A DNA stretch of 64,000 bases. Source: DASRIA01 sp963816975 (lineage in GTDB: Bacteria > Actinomycetota > Thermoleophilia > Solirubrobacterales > JBBDJG01). A program made the translations under genes and the position numbers. Location: NCBI GenBank assembly GCA_963816975.1, contig CAWFMD010000003.1:62001-126000 (forward strand), given 5' to 3'. Positions 52,634-62,009 of this stretch are shown here, one piece after another. The first letter of the stretch is position 1. Every line of letters starts with the position of its first letter. Below the pieces are notes generated by a model. The model ran no database searches, was not told where the DNA came from, and was given only the letters and a program-made list of their open reading frames with translations.

Positions 52634-54541
52634 GTGCTTTCTGATTCCATCGCTTCGATCCTGTCGCTCCTGCCGCTCGCGGCCGCCGAGCCTGCCCGCG
52701 GAGCCGAGGCCACGCAGGTCGCGATCGCCACGGGCGGGGCGGGGCTCGCCTCCACGGCCCTGCTGGTGCTCGCCATGGGCCACCGCTCCGGCCGCGTCGC
52801 GATCCTGGGCCGCATCGCCGCCGCGGCCGAGCGGGCTTCGGGCCTGCCCGGCTGGGCCGCGCTGCCCGCGGGGATCGCCGCCGTGGCGCTGAACGTCGCG
52901 CTGCTCGGCATGTACTGGGACATCTCGCTCCACATCGACAACGGGCGCGACGCCGGCCCGCTCGCGAACCCCGCGCACTACCTGATCCTCGCCGGGCTGT
53001 TCGGCGTGTTCGCCTCGGGCGCGCTGGCGATCGTGCTGCCGCGCGAGCGACCCGGGCCCGGCGCAGTGCGGATCGCGCACGGCTGGTACGCGCCGGCCGG
53101 CGGCGTGCTGATGTTCGCCTGCGGAGCCTTTTCGCTGATGGCGTTCCCGCTGGACGACGTGTGGCACCGGCTGTTCGGCCAAGACGTAACGCTCTGGGGC
53201 CCGACCCACCTGATGCTGATCGGCGGCGCCGGCCTGTCGCTGGTCGCGCAGTCGGTGCTGCTGGCCGAGGGCCTGCGCGCCCGCGCCCGCACCACACCCG
53301 CAAAGGCTGCGCCGGCTTCCCGTGCTCGCTTCCGGCTGCGACCCGAGCATGTGACGGCCACCCGGCGGTCGGCGCTGATGGGCGGCCTGCTGGTCGGCCT
53401 GTCGACGTTCCAGGCCGAGTTCGACTTCGGCGTGCCGCAGTACCGCCTCGTCTTCCAGCCCATGCTGATCGCGCTCGCCGCCGGTGCGGCACTGGTCGCG
53501 GCCCGCCTGTGGATCGGCCGCGGGGGCGCGATCGGCGCAGCGCTCTTCTTCCTCGCGCTGCGGGGGACGGTGGCCCTGCTGGTCGGCCCGGTCTTCGGCC
53601 AGACGACTCCCGTGGTGCCGCTGTACCTCGGCGAGGCGCTGTGCGTCGAAGCCCTGGCGCTCGTGCTCGCGCGGCGGCCGCTCGCATTCGGCGCCGCGAG
53701 CGGCGTCGCGATCGGCACCGTCGGCCTCGCATCGGAGTGGGGCTGGTCCCACCTCGCGATGCAGCTGCCGTGGACCGCGGATCTGCTGCCCGAGGCCATC
53801 GTGTTCGCGGGCGGCGCGGGCGTGGCAGGCGGCGTCGCCGGGGCACTGCTTGCGCTCGGCCTGCGCGGTGAGCTGCCGCGTCCCGCGCTCGCGCGCACCG
53901 CGACCGTGCTCCCGATCGCCGTCGTGGGCGTACTCCTGGCCGCAGGCCTGCGCACCGAGGTCCCGCCCGGCGCACGCGCCAGCGTCGCGCTGTTCGACGT
54001 GCGCGGCGGCGCCGCGCGGACCGCCCAGGCCACGGTCCGCGTCGAGCCGCGCTCGCTGACCCGCGACGCGGCCTGGGTGACCGTCACCGCGTGGCAGGGC
54101 GGAGGCCGGCAGGTGGACCGGCTCCGGGAAGTCGCGCCCGGCGTGTTCCGCACTACCGCGCCGATCCCGCTGTACGGCTCCTGGAAGTCGCTCGTGCGCG
54201 TGCACGCCGGCAACGCCGTGCTGGGCGCCCCCGTCTACATGCCGGCGGACCGGGCAATCCCCGTGCCGGAGGTTCCCGCCGCGACGCGGTTCACGCGCCG
54301 GCTCCAGCGCGACAGCGAGGTACTGCAGCGCGAGCGCGACTTCGACGTGCCGACCTGGCTGTGGGGTGGCGCCGCGGCGCTGGTCGTGGCGCTCTACCTC
54401 GCGCTGCTGGCCGCGCTGTCGTGGGGAGTCGGCCGCATCGGCCGGGTCCCGCGCGCGGCGCCCCCATCCGGCTCTCGAGGGCCCGCCCCGACGCCTCCGC
54501 CGCCCTTGGTTCCCAGCGCCACGCCGATCGGCGCCCGCTAG
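52634..54541 (+). CDS. Large multi-pass membrane protein of unknown function
   Basis: About 635 residues. Some ten or more hydrophobic helices fill the first 440 residues (for example LPAGIAAVALNVALLGMYW, YLILAGLFGVFASGALAIVL, GAALVAARLWIG). An extracytoplasmic beta-rich domain follows (about 455-570; DVRGGAARTAQATVRVEP, VWVTVTAW-like and PLYGSWKSLVRVH), then a last helix and a Pro-rich tail. The beta domain recalls FixH/CopC-like periplasmic modules, but I cannot assign a family. GTG 52634 has GGGAGG 7 nt upstream. Divergent transcription from the MerR gene suggests that it is the regulator's target. Confidence 0.7.
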   Translation: MLSDSIASILSLLPLAAAEPARGAEATQVAIATGGAGLASTALLVLAMGHRSGRVAILGRIAAAAERASGLPGWAALPAGIAAVALNVALLGMYWDISLHIDNGRDAGPLANPAHYLILAGLFGVFASGALAIVLPRERPGPGAVRIAHGWYAPAGGVLMFACGAFSLMAFPLDDVWHRLFGQDVTLWGPTHLMLIGGAGLSLVAQSVLLAEGLRARARTTPAKAAPASRARFRLRPEHVTATRRSALMGGLLVGLSTFQAEFDFGVPQYRLVFQPMLIALAAGAALVAARLWIGRGGAIGAALFFLALRGTVALLVGPVFGQTTPVVPLYLGEALCVEALALVLARRPLAFGAASGVAIGTVGLASEWGWSHLAMQLPWTADLLPEAIVFAGGAGVAGGVAGALLALGLRGELPRPALARTATVLPIAVVGVLLAAGLRTEVPPGARASVALFDVRGGAARTAQATVRVEPRSLTRDAAWVTVTAWQGGGRQVDRLREVAPGVFRTTAPIPLYGSWKSLVRVHAGNAVLGAPVYMPADRAIPVPEVPAATRFTRRLQRDSEVLQRERDFDVPTWLWGGAAALVVALYLALLAALSWGVGRIGRVPRAAPPSGSRGPAPTPPPPLVPSATPIGAR

Positions 54542-54548
54542 CCCCCTT

Positions 54549-54564
54549 GGGTGACGCGTCACCC
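54549..54564. terminator. 16-bp perfect palindrome after the membrane-protein gene
   Basis: GGGTGACGCGTCACCC (54549-54564) is fully self-complementary and starts 8 nt after the stop codon. As RNA it would need to open a small loop; as DNA it could bind a protein dimer. Either a weak terminator or a binding site. Confidence 0.4.
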
Positions 54565-54675
54565 GACGGAAGTCAGCAGCAGCACGACGGCGCCCAGCAC
54601 CTGCCCCACGAGCACACCCGTGACGGCGAGCAGCAGTGTGCGAACTCCCCGGCGGCCAAGATATGAAATCCCCAA
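54559..54675 (-). CDS. Possible 38-residue membrane peptide
   Basis: A short minus-strand frame starting at TTG 54675 encodes a basic N-terminus (SYLGRRGVR) followed by a single clean membrane helix (TLLLAVTGVLVGQVLGAVVL) and a TGA at 54559. A GGCGGG lies upstream of the TTG. The hydrophobic run is coherent, but the unusual start codon and lack of relatives leave it doubtful. It could also be the fossil end of a larger gene. The rest of the stretch between 54676 and 54788 shows nothing. Confidence 0.3.
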   Translation of the reverse strand: MGISYLGRRGVRTLLLAVTGVLVGQVLGAVVLLLTSVG

Positions 54676-54788
54676 AGCGGGTCCCGCCTCATGCGTGGAC
54701 CGAGGTCATCCTAGTGCAGCGGGCTGCCGGTGTCCACCGCGATTGCGGGGCTCGGGTCAGGGCGCTTACGCGCTCGGCTTGTGCGGCG

Positions 54789-57407
54789 CTAGGGCTTGGT
54801 GCGCGCGTCGATCGACTGGAGGAACTTCACGACCAGCGCCCGGTCTCTCGCGTTCGGCAACTTGTCAGCCTGCTTGCCGTTCGCGGTGCGGTGCTTCACG
54901 TTGCCCACCACGCACGCCAGGCTCTCGCAGGCGCCGTTGTGGTAGAACGGCGGCGAGGCCGCGATCCCGAGCAACGAGGGCACGTTGTAGCCGATCCCGC
55001 GGCCATCGCCGTTGTAGTCGATGCCGAGCGCATCGGGCGCCGGGCCCGCGACGCCGGCGGCGCTCAGCGCCGCGCTGGCCTTCTCGACCGCGCCGACGTT
55101 GGCGCCGAGCAGGTTCGGGCCGCCCTTCACGCCCAGGTTGAAGGAGCCGATGTCCCGCAGGAAGCGGTTCAGGTACTGCGCGCCGATCGGCGCGCCGATC
55201 GTGGCGGGCGGCGTGCGTCTCGGTGAAGATCTCGGTCGCGGCGGGCGGGGAGGCGAAGTCCTTCGTGAGATGGTCCACTTGCCGCCGCACGTGGCAGCCG
55301 GCGCAGCCGGCCTGCGCGAACAGCGTGCGGCCGCGGCTGACGTCGCGCGCGGTCGAGGCGGTTGCCCGACGCCCTTGCGTCTTCAGCGGCCCCTTGGGCG
55401 TGCGCACCGCCAGCTGCACCCACTCGCGCAGCGCGGTCAGCGCCGGTACCTGGCGTGTTGCTGCCCGGGAGCGTGACAGTGTGCTGCGGACGGCCGGCGT
55501 TCGCCTTCGGGAACGAGTTCACGACGCACGGCGCGACGTTGATGTTCCCGTCGTCGCCGAACAGGAGGCCGTGGTTCGGGTCGAGTGTGCTGGTCGCGGG
55601 CGGAGGTGTTGCGCACGGCAGGGCCGCGGCCAGCGCACCCGGACCGGAGACGTTGCGGATGTTGGCCTCGAAGTCCTCGACCTCGTCGAAGATCGCAGAG
55701 TAGTTCAGGACGCGCTGGTCGGCCGGGTTGTTGCGGGTTGAAGGTGGCGTTCAGCGGAACCGACTTGCGCGGACCGACACCGAACTGCCACACGATGCTG
55801 TCGGTCAGCCCATCGAAGTGGCAGCTCGAGCAGCTCTGCCAGCCCTCGCTCGAGAGCCGTTCGCTCGGTGGAGACCGCTGTCCCGGCCGGCCGGTTGAAG
55901 TCGCCGCGCGAGGAGAAGAAGATCTCGGCGCCCACGGTCACGACCTCCTCGGGCGAGCCGGGCGCGGGCAGCGGCGCCGTGCGGATCGTCCGCAGCACCC
56001 GATCCTGGGTGAGGTCGACGACCGAGACGTTGCGCGAGACGAAGTTGGTCACGTAGGCGCGCGTGCCGGCCCGGTTGATCGACGATGCCCTGCGGGAACT
56101 TGCCCGCGTTCGCCCCCGCGGTCGCCGGGTTCGCGGGATCGTTCAGGTCGATGTAGCGCGTGGTGTCGGCATCGACCGTGTTGGAGAGCTTGCCGCTGCC
56201 GTCCACGTTGACCTTCACGAGCAGGTCGCTCCCGGACGAGATCGACGTAGGCCGCTGCGTTCCCGCCTGGGCTTCGTGAAGCCGATGCCCCAGACGTTCG
56301 CGAAGAAGAGCTTCTTCTTGCCCGGCCTCGGGCTGGCGCGCGCCGAGGTGCAGGTTCAGGAACTTGGTCGCGCTGGCGTCGACCGGATCGCGGCCGCCGA
56401 CGCCGTCGAGCACGTTCACGAAGGCCTGCGTGTCGACGTTGAACCGCAGCGGGCCCGACGGCGAGGCCGCGATGTTCGGCAGGTAGCGCGCGGTTGCCGC
56501 GGATCACGATGCTCTGCATCTGGTTCGGGAACGCCGAGGTCGGATCCGGCACGCCGTCGCCCGTCGAGTCGACGGTGAAGCCGGTCACCTGCGGGGCGAC
56601 GGTGACGCGGCCGGCCGGCCGGGCCGTAGCTGCGAATGCGCCGCGATGCTCGTCTTGATGTTGAGGCGGCAGACCACCCCCTCCCTGCCGGTATCGGTGC
56701 CCTGGACGCCGCCCGGCCGGGTGAAGGAGAAGAAGCTCGTCACGAAGAGCTTCTTGTTGTCTGCGCGTGACCGCAAGTCCGCGCGGCTGGAAGTGGCGGT
56801 TGCGGTCGGGGACGTTGCAGATGCTGGTTCGCAGGTTCACGTGCCCGATCACACCGCGCTTGCGGCGGGGCCTCGTTCCGTCGATCACCGTGATCGTGTC
56901 CTGGCCGCTGTTCGCCACGTACACGCGGCGGCCGTCGGGCGAGACGACGACGTTCCACGGCTCGGCCCCCGTCACGATCTGGCCCTTCCTCCCCGCGCGC
57001 CGGTCCGCCTTGGCGCGGAACCTGCGCGTGCTCGCGCGGGTGATCCGGATCACGGTGACGGAGCCGGATGCGGCGTTCGCGACGTACGCGTAGCGGTTGT
57101 TGGGGTCGAGCGCGACGCTCTGGGGCTCGTCCCCCACCCGCACCTTCGTGAGGACCTTGTTCGTCCTGGTCGAGATCACCGAGACCGAGTCGCCACCGGG
57201 GTTCACGCTCCACAGGTACCGCCCGTCGGCCGAGAGGGAGATCGGGCTGGAGGTGGTGGGGCCCGGATACCGGCGCGCGTCCGCCGGGCCACAGAGCGCG
57301 CCGATCAGGCCGAGCGATGCCATACAGCCGATGATCAGCCGGCGCGCAGTCCACCTCCGACAAGTCTCGCGAAGCTCCATGGCGGGAAGAGGGAGGGAGC
57401 CTTTCAT
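54789..57407 (-). pseudogene. YVTN beta-propeller / di-haem cytochrome c (CCP/MauG-like) protein, broken by 11 frameshifts
   Basis: Reading through eleven frame changes gives one exported protein of about 870 residues. It has a signal peptide (LIIGCMASLGLIGALCGPA) and YVTN-type blades (YLWSVNPGGDSVSVISTRT, NNRYAYVANAASGSVTVI, RVYVANSGQDTITVIDG). The C-terminal cytochrome domain has two haem sites, CSSCH (55818-55832) and CAGCH (55291-55305). Later come FYHNGACESLACV and the terminal FLQSIDARTKP. Frame changes are inferred near 56767, 56640, 56490, 56335, 56270, 56235, 56080, 55857, 55728, 55451 and 55211; all but 56640 fit one extra base. ATG 57407 follows the ccmI-like stop by 4 nt. No in-frame stops interrupt the pieces. 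Confidence 0.8.
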
Positions 57408-57411
57408 TCGA

Positions 57412-57714
57412 TCACGGGAGTGTCAAGCCCCCGTCCTCGAGCGCGTCGAGGCGCCGCAGCAGCTCCAGGGCGTCGGCGCGCAGGGCGGCGTCCAGCCGGC
57501 GCCAGTCCTCGTGCGCGAGCTTGCCGGTGCGGTAGTCGAGCTCGGCGTCCCGGATCTCGCGGTACTTGGCCTCCTTCGCGGCCTCGAGATCGGCGCGGGC
57601 GACCGTTCCGGGCGCCGGGTCGGGCGCCCCGCGCCCGGCGCGCAGCGGGGCGGCGATCAGGAGCACCGCCGCCGCCGTCACGACCACCACGACCACCACG
57701 ACCAGGATGTCCAT
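57412..57714 (-). CDS. CcmI-like cytochrome c biogenesis protein (short)
   Basis: A 100-residue protein. An N-terminal membrane helix (LVVVVVVVVTAAAVLLIAAP) is followed by a helical cytoplasmic part with EAAKEAKYREIRDAELDYRT and GKLAHEDWRRLDAALRADAL. This matches the N-terminal region of CcmI/CycH, without the TPR domain. In cytochrome c maturation this part interacts with CcmF and haem-lyase components. It starts 16 nt after the ccmF stop and is followed by the cytochrome gene, so it belongs to the same unit. Its small size is common outside proteobacteria. Confidence 0.72.
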   Translation of the reverse strand: MDILVVVVVVVVTAAAVLLIAAPLRAGRGAPDPAPGTVARADLEAAKEAKYREIRDAELDYRTGKLAHEDWRRLDAALRADALELLRRLDALEDGGLTLP

Positions 57715-57730
57715 CAGTGCCCCGGGGGAA

Positions 57731-59935
57731 TCAGGCTTTGCCCAGATCGCGGGCCAGGCGCGCCGCCTGCGGAGCGGTCACAGCCCGGGTGGCGCCGGCC
57801 GGCATCGGCCAGATCGCGACCAGGCCCCCCGCGAACACGATCAGCGCCCCGAGCCAGATCCAGGTGACCAGCGGTGATACGAGAATCCGGAACCGGGCCG
57901 GTGGAGCGTCGGCCGGATAGCGCGCGACCAGGCGGCGCAGCGTCTCGCCGAGCAGCGCCGAGCGCTCCGCCGCGGGCAGCTTCGCGGCCGCCGCGAACAC
58001 GCGGTCACCGCGCCTGATCGTGGCGTCGAGCAGCGCGGTGTCCGGAGCGACCACGGTCCACAGGTCCTTGCCGAGGCCCGCCCGCAGACCCACCTCGCTC
58101 GTGGCCTCGCCCTCGAAGTAGCGCGAAACGGCGCCGAGGCTGCCGGAGTTGGACGGGAAGTAGCTGCGCTCCGTGTGCAGCGCCGACACCTCGCCCCCAC
58201 GCCGCACACGCAGGTCTGCTCCGAAGTTCAGCTTCTCCAGCGCGCCGCTGGAGGTCAGGTCGATCCGGCTCGTGGGACGCACGTAGGTGATCTCGTTGCC
58301 GCCGACCGTGGTGCGCTCGCCCGGCTGGAGGCGCACGTCGGTCGCGTCCTGGAACGTGGACGAGGCCGCCACGCCCACCAGCAGCACGACCACCCCCACG
58401 TGCACGATGTAGCCGCCGTAACGGCGCCGGTTGCGGCGCACCAGGGACAGGGCCGCGCGCGGCGTGCCCTCGCTCGTGATCGCGCGGCGGGCGCGCACGC
58501 CGCGTGCGAATTCCTGCCCGACGACGGCGACCACGAATGCTCCGAGGCTGAACATCGCCAGCGCGGTAGGCCGGCCCTCGACCCCGGCCGCGAGCAGCAC
58601 CACGAGCGTGCCGAGGCCGATGCCGCCCGGCGCGACCAGCTCACGGCGCAGGTTGGCAGCCGTGGTGCGGCGCCACGCGAGCGCCGGACCCAGCCCCGAC
58701 AGCAGCACGAGCACGAGCGCAAGCGGCACCGTGTACTTGGCGAACCATGGCGGGCCCACGGAGGACTGCTCGCCGGTGAACGCCTCCGAGATCAACGGGA
58801 AGAAGGTGCCCCACAGGATCACGAAGCACAGGCCCACGAGCGCCAGGTTGTTCAGCAGGAAGATCGCCTCGCGCGACAGGAGCGAGTCGAGCCTGTGCTC
58901 GGACTGCATCTGCGGCGCCCGCGAGATCACGAGCGCCGCGCAGCCCACGACCAGCACGGAGATCAGCACGAGGAACGGGATCCCGAGCGTCGAGGCGCCG
59001 AACGCGTGGATCGAGTTGAGGATGCCCGAGCGCACGAGGAACGTGCCGAGCAACGCGAGGATCCCGGTCGCCAGCACGAGCGAGACGTTCCACACCCTCA
59101 GCATGCCGCGCTTCTCCTGGACCATGGCGGAGTGCAGGAACGCCGTCCCGATCAGCCACGGCATCAGCGACGCGTTCTCGACCGCGTCCCATCCCCAGTA
59201 TCCGCCCCACCCAAGCTCGGAATAGGACCAGCGTGCGCCCAGCACGATGCCGACGCCGAGGCACAGCCACGCCGCCAGCGCGAACGGCCGCACGGTGCGC
59301 AGCCAGTCGGCGCTCAGCCGGCGGGTGATCAGCGCTCCCACCGCGAACGCGAACGGGATCGTGAACAGCGTGTACCCGGAGTACAGCATCGGCGGGTGGA
59401 ACATCATCGCCGGGTGCCGCAGCAGCGGGTTCAGCCCGGCACCCTCGATCGGCGTGGGGGTGAGCCGACCGAAAGGCGTCTCGAGGAACACCAGCAGCCC
59501 GCAGAAGAACGCCGCGATGCCGAGCAGCACCGCCGTCGCATACGGCGCGATCTCGCGCGCGCGCCCGCGCGACAGGAACAGGATCGCGCTCGACCAGCCC
59601 GCCAGCAGGAACACCCAGAAGAGCAGCGAGCCCTCCTGCGACGACCAGATCGCGGTCGCCTGGTAGAAGGTGGGCGTGGTCGTCGACGAGTGCGATGCGA
59701 CCAGCTCGGACGAGAAGTCCGAGCGCAGGAACGCCACCTCCAGGATCAGGAAGCACACTGCCAGGACCCCGAACAGCGCGTACACCGAGCGGCGCCCGGA
59801 TGCGACCCACGCGCGCCCGGTGCGCCCGCCCAGCGCGACCGTGTTGTGTGTCCGCGCGCCGTACACCGACGCGACCACGCCGTACAGGGCGATCGCCAGG
59901 GCGATTATCAGCAGCGCACGACCCGCGGTCAGCAC
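57731..59935 (-). CDS. ccmF: Cytochrome c haem lyase subunit CcmF
   Basis: A 734-residue multi-pass membrane protein that delivers haem to apocytochrome CxxCH motifs. The Trp-rich haem-handling motif appears as WGGYWGWDAVENASLMPWL. The conserved HPAMMFHPPMLYSGY and ATAIWSSQEGSLLFW segments are present, and a large extracytoplasmic domain lies near the C-terminus. The start is GTG 59935, with GGAGG about 12 nt upstream. The CcmI-like and di-haem cytochrome genes follow immediately, so the unit couples a cytochrome with part of its maturation machinery. Other ccm genes are not in the window. Confidence 0.93.
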   Translation of the reverse strand: MLTAGRALLIIALAIALYGVVASVYGARTHNTVALGGRTGRAWVASGRRSVYALFGVLAVCFLILEVAFLRSDFSSELVASHSSTTTPTFYQATAIWSSQEGSLLFWVFLLAGWSSAILFLSRGRAREIAPYATAVLLGIAAFFCGLLVFLETPFGRLTPTPIEGAGLNPLLRHPAMMFHPPMLYSGYTLFTIPFAFAVGALITRRLSADWLRTVRPFALAAWLCLGVGIVLGARWSYSELGWGGYWGWDAVENASLMPWLIGTAFLHSAMVQEKRGMLRVWNVSLVLATGILALLGTFLVRSGILNSIHAFGASTLGIPFLVLISVLVVGCAALVISRAPQMQSEHRLDSLLSREAIFLLNNLALVGLCFVILWGTFFPLISEAFTGEQSSVGPPWFAKYTVPLALVLVLLSGLGPALAWRRTTAANLRRELVAPGGIGLGTLVVLLAAGVEGRPTALAMFSLGAFVVAVVGQEFARGVRARRAITSEGTPRAALSLVRRNRRRYGGYIVHVGVVVLLVGVAASSTFQDATDVRLQPGERTTVGGNEITYVRPTSRIDLTSSGALEKLNFGADLRVRRGGEVSALHTERSYFPSNSGSLGAVSRYFEGEATSEVGLRAGLGKDLWTVVAPDTALLDATIRRGDRVFAAAAKLPAAERSALLGETLRRLVARYPADAPPARFRILVSPLVTWIWLGALIVFAGGLVAIWPMPAGATRAVTAPQAARLARDLGKA

Positions 59936-59991
59936 GTCTCGGTCAGTCCTCCGGGGAGCCGCACATCAGACGTCAGTATCGCACTCGCCGC

Positions 59992-61383
59992 CTACGCGGC
60001 GGCGCGCTCGCCGGCGGCCAGCACGGCGGCAGGCGCCGCGCCCCGCACCCGCATCGGGAGCCCGTCACGCGGCGAGATCGTGGGTGCGTGGCGGATCCGC
60101 AGCTCGTGCCCGGGCAGCAGCTCCAGGCGGCAGCGCGCCAGGATCGCGCGCGCGATGACCGCGATCTCGGCCTGGCCGAAGCGCATCCCGATGCACGTCC
60201 GCGATCCGCCTCCGAAGGGCACGTACGCGCCCGCCTGGAGGTTCGCCTTGCGTTCCGCGCTGAACCGCTCAGGCCGGAACTCGTGCGGCTCCGGCCAGAC
60301 GTCGGGCAGGTGGTGGCTCGCCCATGAGCAGTACTCGACGTGGGCGCCACCGGGAACGGTCACGCCTTCGAACTCGAACGACTCGATCGCGCGGCGCGGC
60401 CCGATGTAGGCGGGCGGGTACATCCGCAGCGTCTCGTCGAGGATCATCTCGACCGTGACTCCCGGGTCGTCGAGCAGGTCCGGGTGGCGCGCGAGCTCAT
60501 AGAACATGAAGGCCACCGTCGACGTGGTCGTGTCGTGTCCCGCGAACAGCAGCGTCATGACCTCGTCGCGCACGTGCCTGCGCTCCAGCGCGGCGCCGTC
60601 CTCGTCGGTCGCGTCGAGCAGCAGGGACAGCACGTCCAGGCCGCGCTCGCCCGTCGCGCGGCGCCGGTCGATCTCGCCGTAGACCAGCCCGTCCAGCCGC
60701 CGGCGCGAGCGCATCAGCCGCCAGAACGGCGTGTAGGGGCCGCGCGGGATCTGCCACAGATAGTCGCGCCCGTAGAACGACAGCGCGGACTCGAACTCGG
60801 CGGCCGCGTTCAGGCGACCGGCGCGCGCCGTGTCGGGGTCGATGCCGAACAGCGCGCGCAGCGCGACGCGCAGCGCCACACGACGGGTCCAGTCGTAGAT
60901 GTCCACGACTTCGCCCGGGCGCAACTCCGCGAGCGCGGCGCCGACCTCGTCGCGCATGGTCGCGGTGGCTGCCGCGATCTGCTCGCGGTGGAAGGCCGGG
61001 AGCATCAGCTTGCGATGCGTACGGTGGAACGCGCCGTCGATCGTGAGCAGCCCGTCACCGAGCAGCGGGATCAGGTCACGCAGGTGGCCCTCCCGCCACA
61101 GGAAGTTCTTGGCGTGCGACACGAGTATGTAGTGGTTCGCCGCGGGCCCCAGCATGAACACGGCGTTGTGGTGGAAGACCTTCAGCGTGAAGATCGGCCC
61201 GTAGCGCTCGTAGGCCTCGAGCAGCAGCCCCAGCGGGTCCCTGTCGAACCGGCGGGTGCGCGCCATGCTGAAGCGCGTCTCGCCCGGGGGCCAGGGCGCC
61301 CGCGCGGCCCGGTCGGTGCGGATGTCGCTCCACAGGATCCTGAACGGGTTAGTCGTCATCGGAGGTGGCGCCCCGGCGGCCAT
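59992..61383 (-). CDS. Cytochrome P450
   Basis: A 463-residue P450. The I-helix motif is LLFAGHDTTTST, the ExxR motif lies in ILDETLRMYPP, and the haem-binding loop FGGGSRTCIGMRF holds the thiolate Cys at about residue 400. AYIGPRRAIE precedes the PERF-like region EFRPERFSAERK. The general pattern is like class II or CYP102/110-like bacterial P450s; the substrate is unknown. It has no reductase domain and no N-terminal membrane anchor, and ferredoxin partners are not adjacent. ATG 61359 (MTTNPFRILW) is an alternative start. Confidence 0.93.
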   Translation of the reverse strand: MAAGAPPPMTTNPFRILWSDIRTDRAARAPWPPGETRFSMARTRRFDRDPLGLLLEAYERYGPIFTLKVFHHNAVFMLGPAANHYILVSHAKNFLWREGHLRDLIPLLGDGLLTIDGAFHRTHRKLMLPAFHREQIAAATATMRDEVGAALAELRPGEVVDIYDWTRRVALRVALRALFGIDPDTARAGRLNAAAEFESALSFYGRDYLWQIPRGPYTPFWRLMRSRRRLDGLVYGEIDRRRATGERGLDVLSLLLDATDEDGAALERRHVRDEVMTLLFAGHDTTTSTVAFMFYELARHPDLLDDPGVTVEMILDETLRMYPPAYIGPRRAIESFEFEGVTVPGGAHVEYCSWASHHLPDVWPEPHEFRPERFSAERKANLQAGAYVPFGGGSRTCIGMRFGQAEIAVIARAILARCRLELLPGHELRIRHAPTISPRDGLPMRVRGAAPAAVLAAGERAAA

Positions 61384-61414
61384 CGCCCGAGCATATCCCC
61401 ACGGTCAGAGCGTC

Positions 61415-62002
61415 CTAGCCGCTCAGCAGTGCGAGGTCGCCGTAGACCCGCTGCTCCACGGCCGTCCACAGCGGGTTGTGCTCGTACATCCTTCTGACCT
61501 GCCGGGGCGTGAACCACTGCCGCAGGTCGTGGTCGTAATCGAGCGCGTTCACCCGCTCGAACGTCGCCAGCCTTTGCTGCTCTGCGTCGCTCAGGTCGCG
61601 GAACTGCGAGACGAATGCGGCGAAGTCGCCCGCCAGCCGCTCCATCCGCAGCCAGCGATCCATCCGAAAGCGCCCGTTGTCGGTGAGCGTCGAGAGCACC
61701 CGATCGGCCCGCGGGATGTTGGCCATGTCGGCCGGCGACTCGAGCTGGCGGGGGCTGCCGTCCCGACGCGGGAAACCTGCCCTCCAATGGGCCCAGCTCA
61801 GGGTCCAGTTCGGCAGGCGCCGCATGTTCGAGACCAGCACGCGGTCCCGGATCTGGGTCTCGCGGCTCGCGAACGGAGTGTGCTTGTCATCACCCGAGTC
61901 GGCGAACACCACGATGTCCGGGAACAGCCGGAACATCGCGGCCGTCGCGTCGCCGCCCGTCTTCGGCAGATGCCCCCAGGCGAACTCCTTCCCGATCACC
62001 AT
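61415..62002 (-). CDS. Sulfotransferase-family protein
   Basis: A 195-residue protein. The N-terminal WGHLPKTGGDATAAMFRLFP matches the 5'-phosphosulfate-binding loop (PKTGG) of PAPS-dependent sulfotransferases, preceded by a beta strand. A later RDRVLVSNMRRLPNW region may correspond to the 3'-phosphate-binding motif. The protein is short for the family. The ATG at 62002 lies 7 nt after the stop of the carboxyltransferase, with which it is co-transcribed. Sulfated acceptor unknown. Confidence 0.72.
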   Translation of the reverse strand: MVIGKEFAWGHLPKTGGDATAAMFRLFPDIVVFADSGDDKHTPFASRETQIRDRVLVSNMRRLPNWTLSWAHWRAGFPRRDGSPRQLESPADMANIPRADRVLSTLTDNGRFRMDRWLRMERLAGDFAAFVSQFRDLSDAEQQRLATFERVNALDYDHDLRQWFTPRQVRRMYEHNPLWTAVEQRVYGDLALLSG

Positions 62003-62009
62003 GGCGGCG

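Noticed and set aside
52598..54562. Minus-strand open frame opposite the large membrane protein
   Set aside because: The plus-strand frame has coherent membrane helices and a good ribosome-binding site; the antisense translation is low-complexity.
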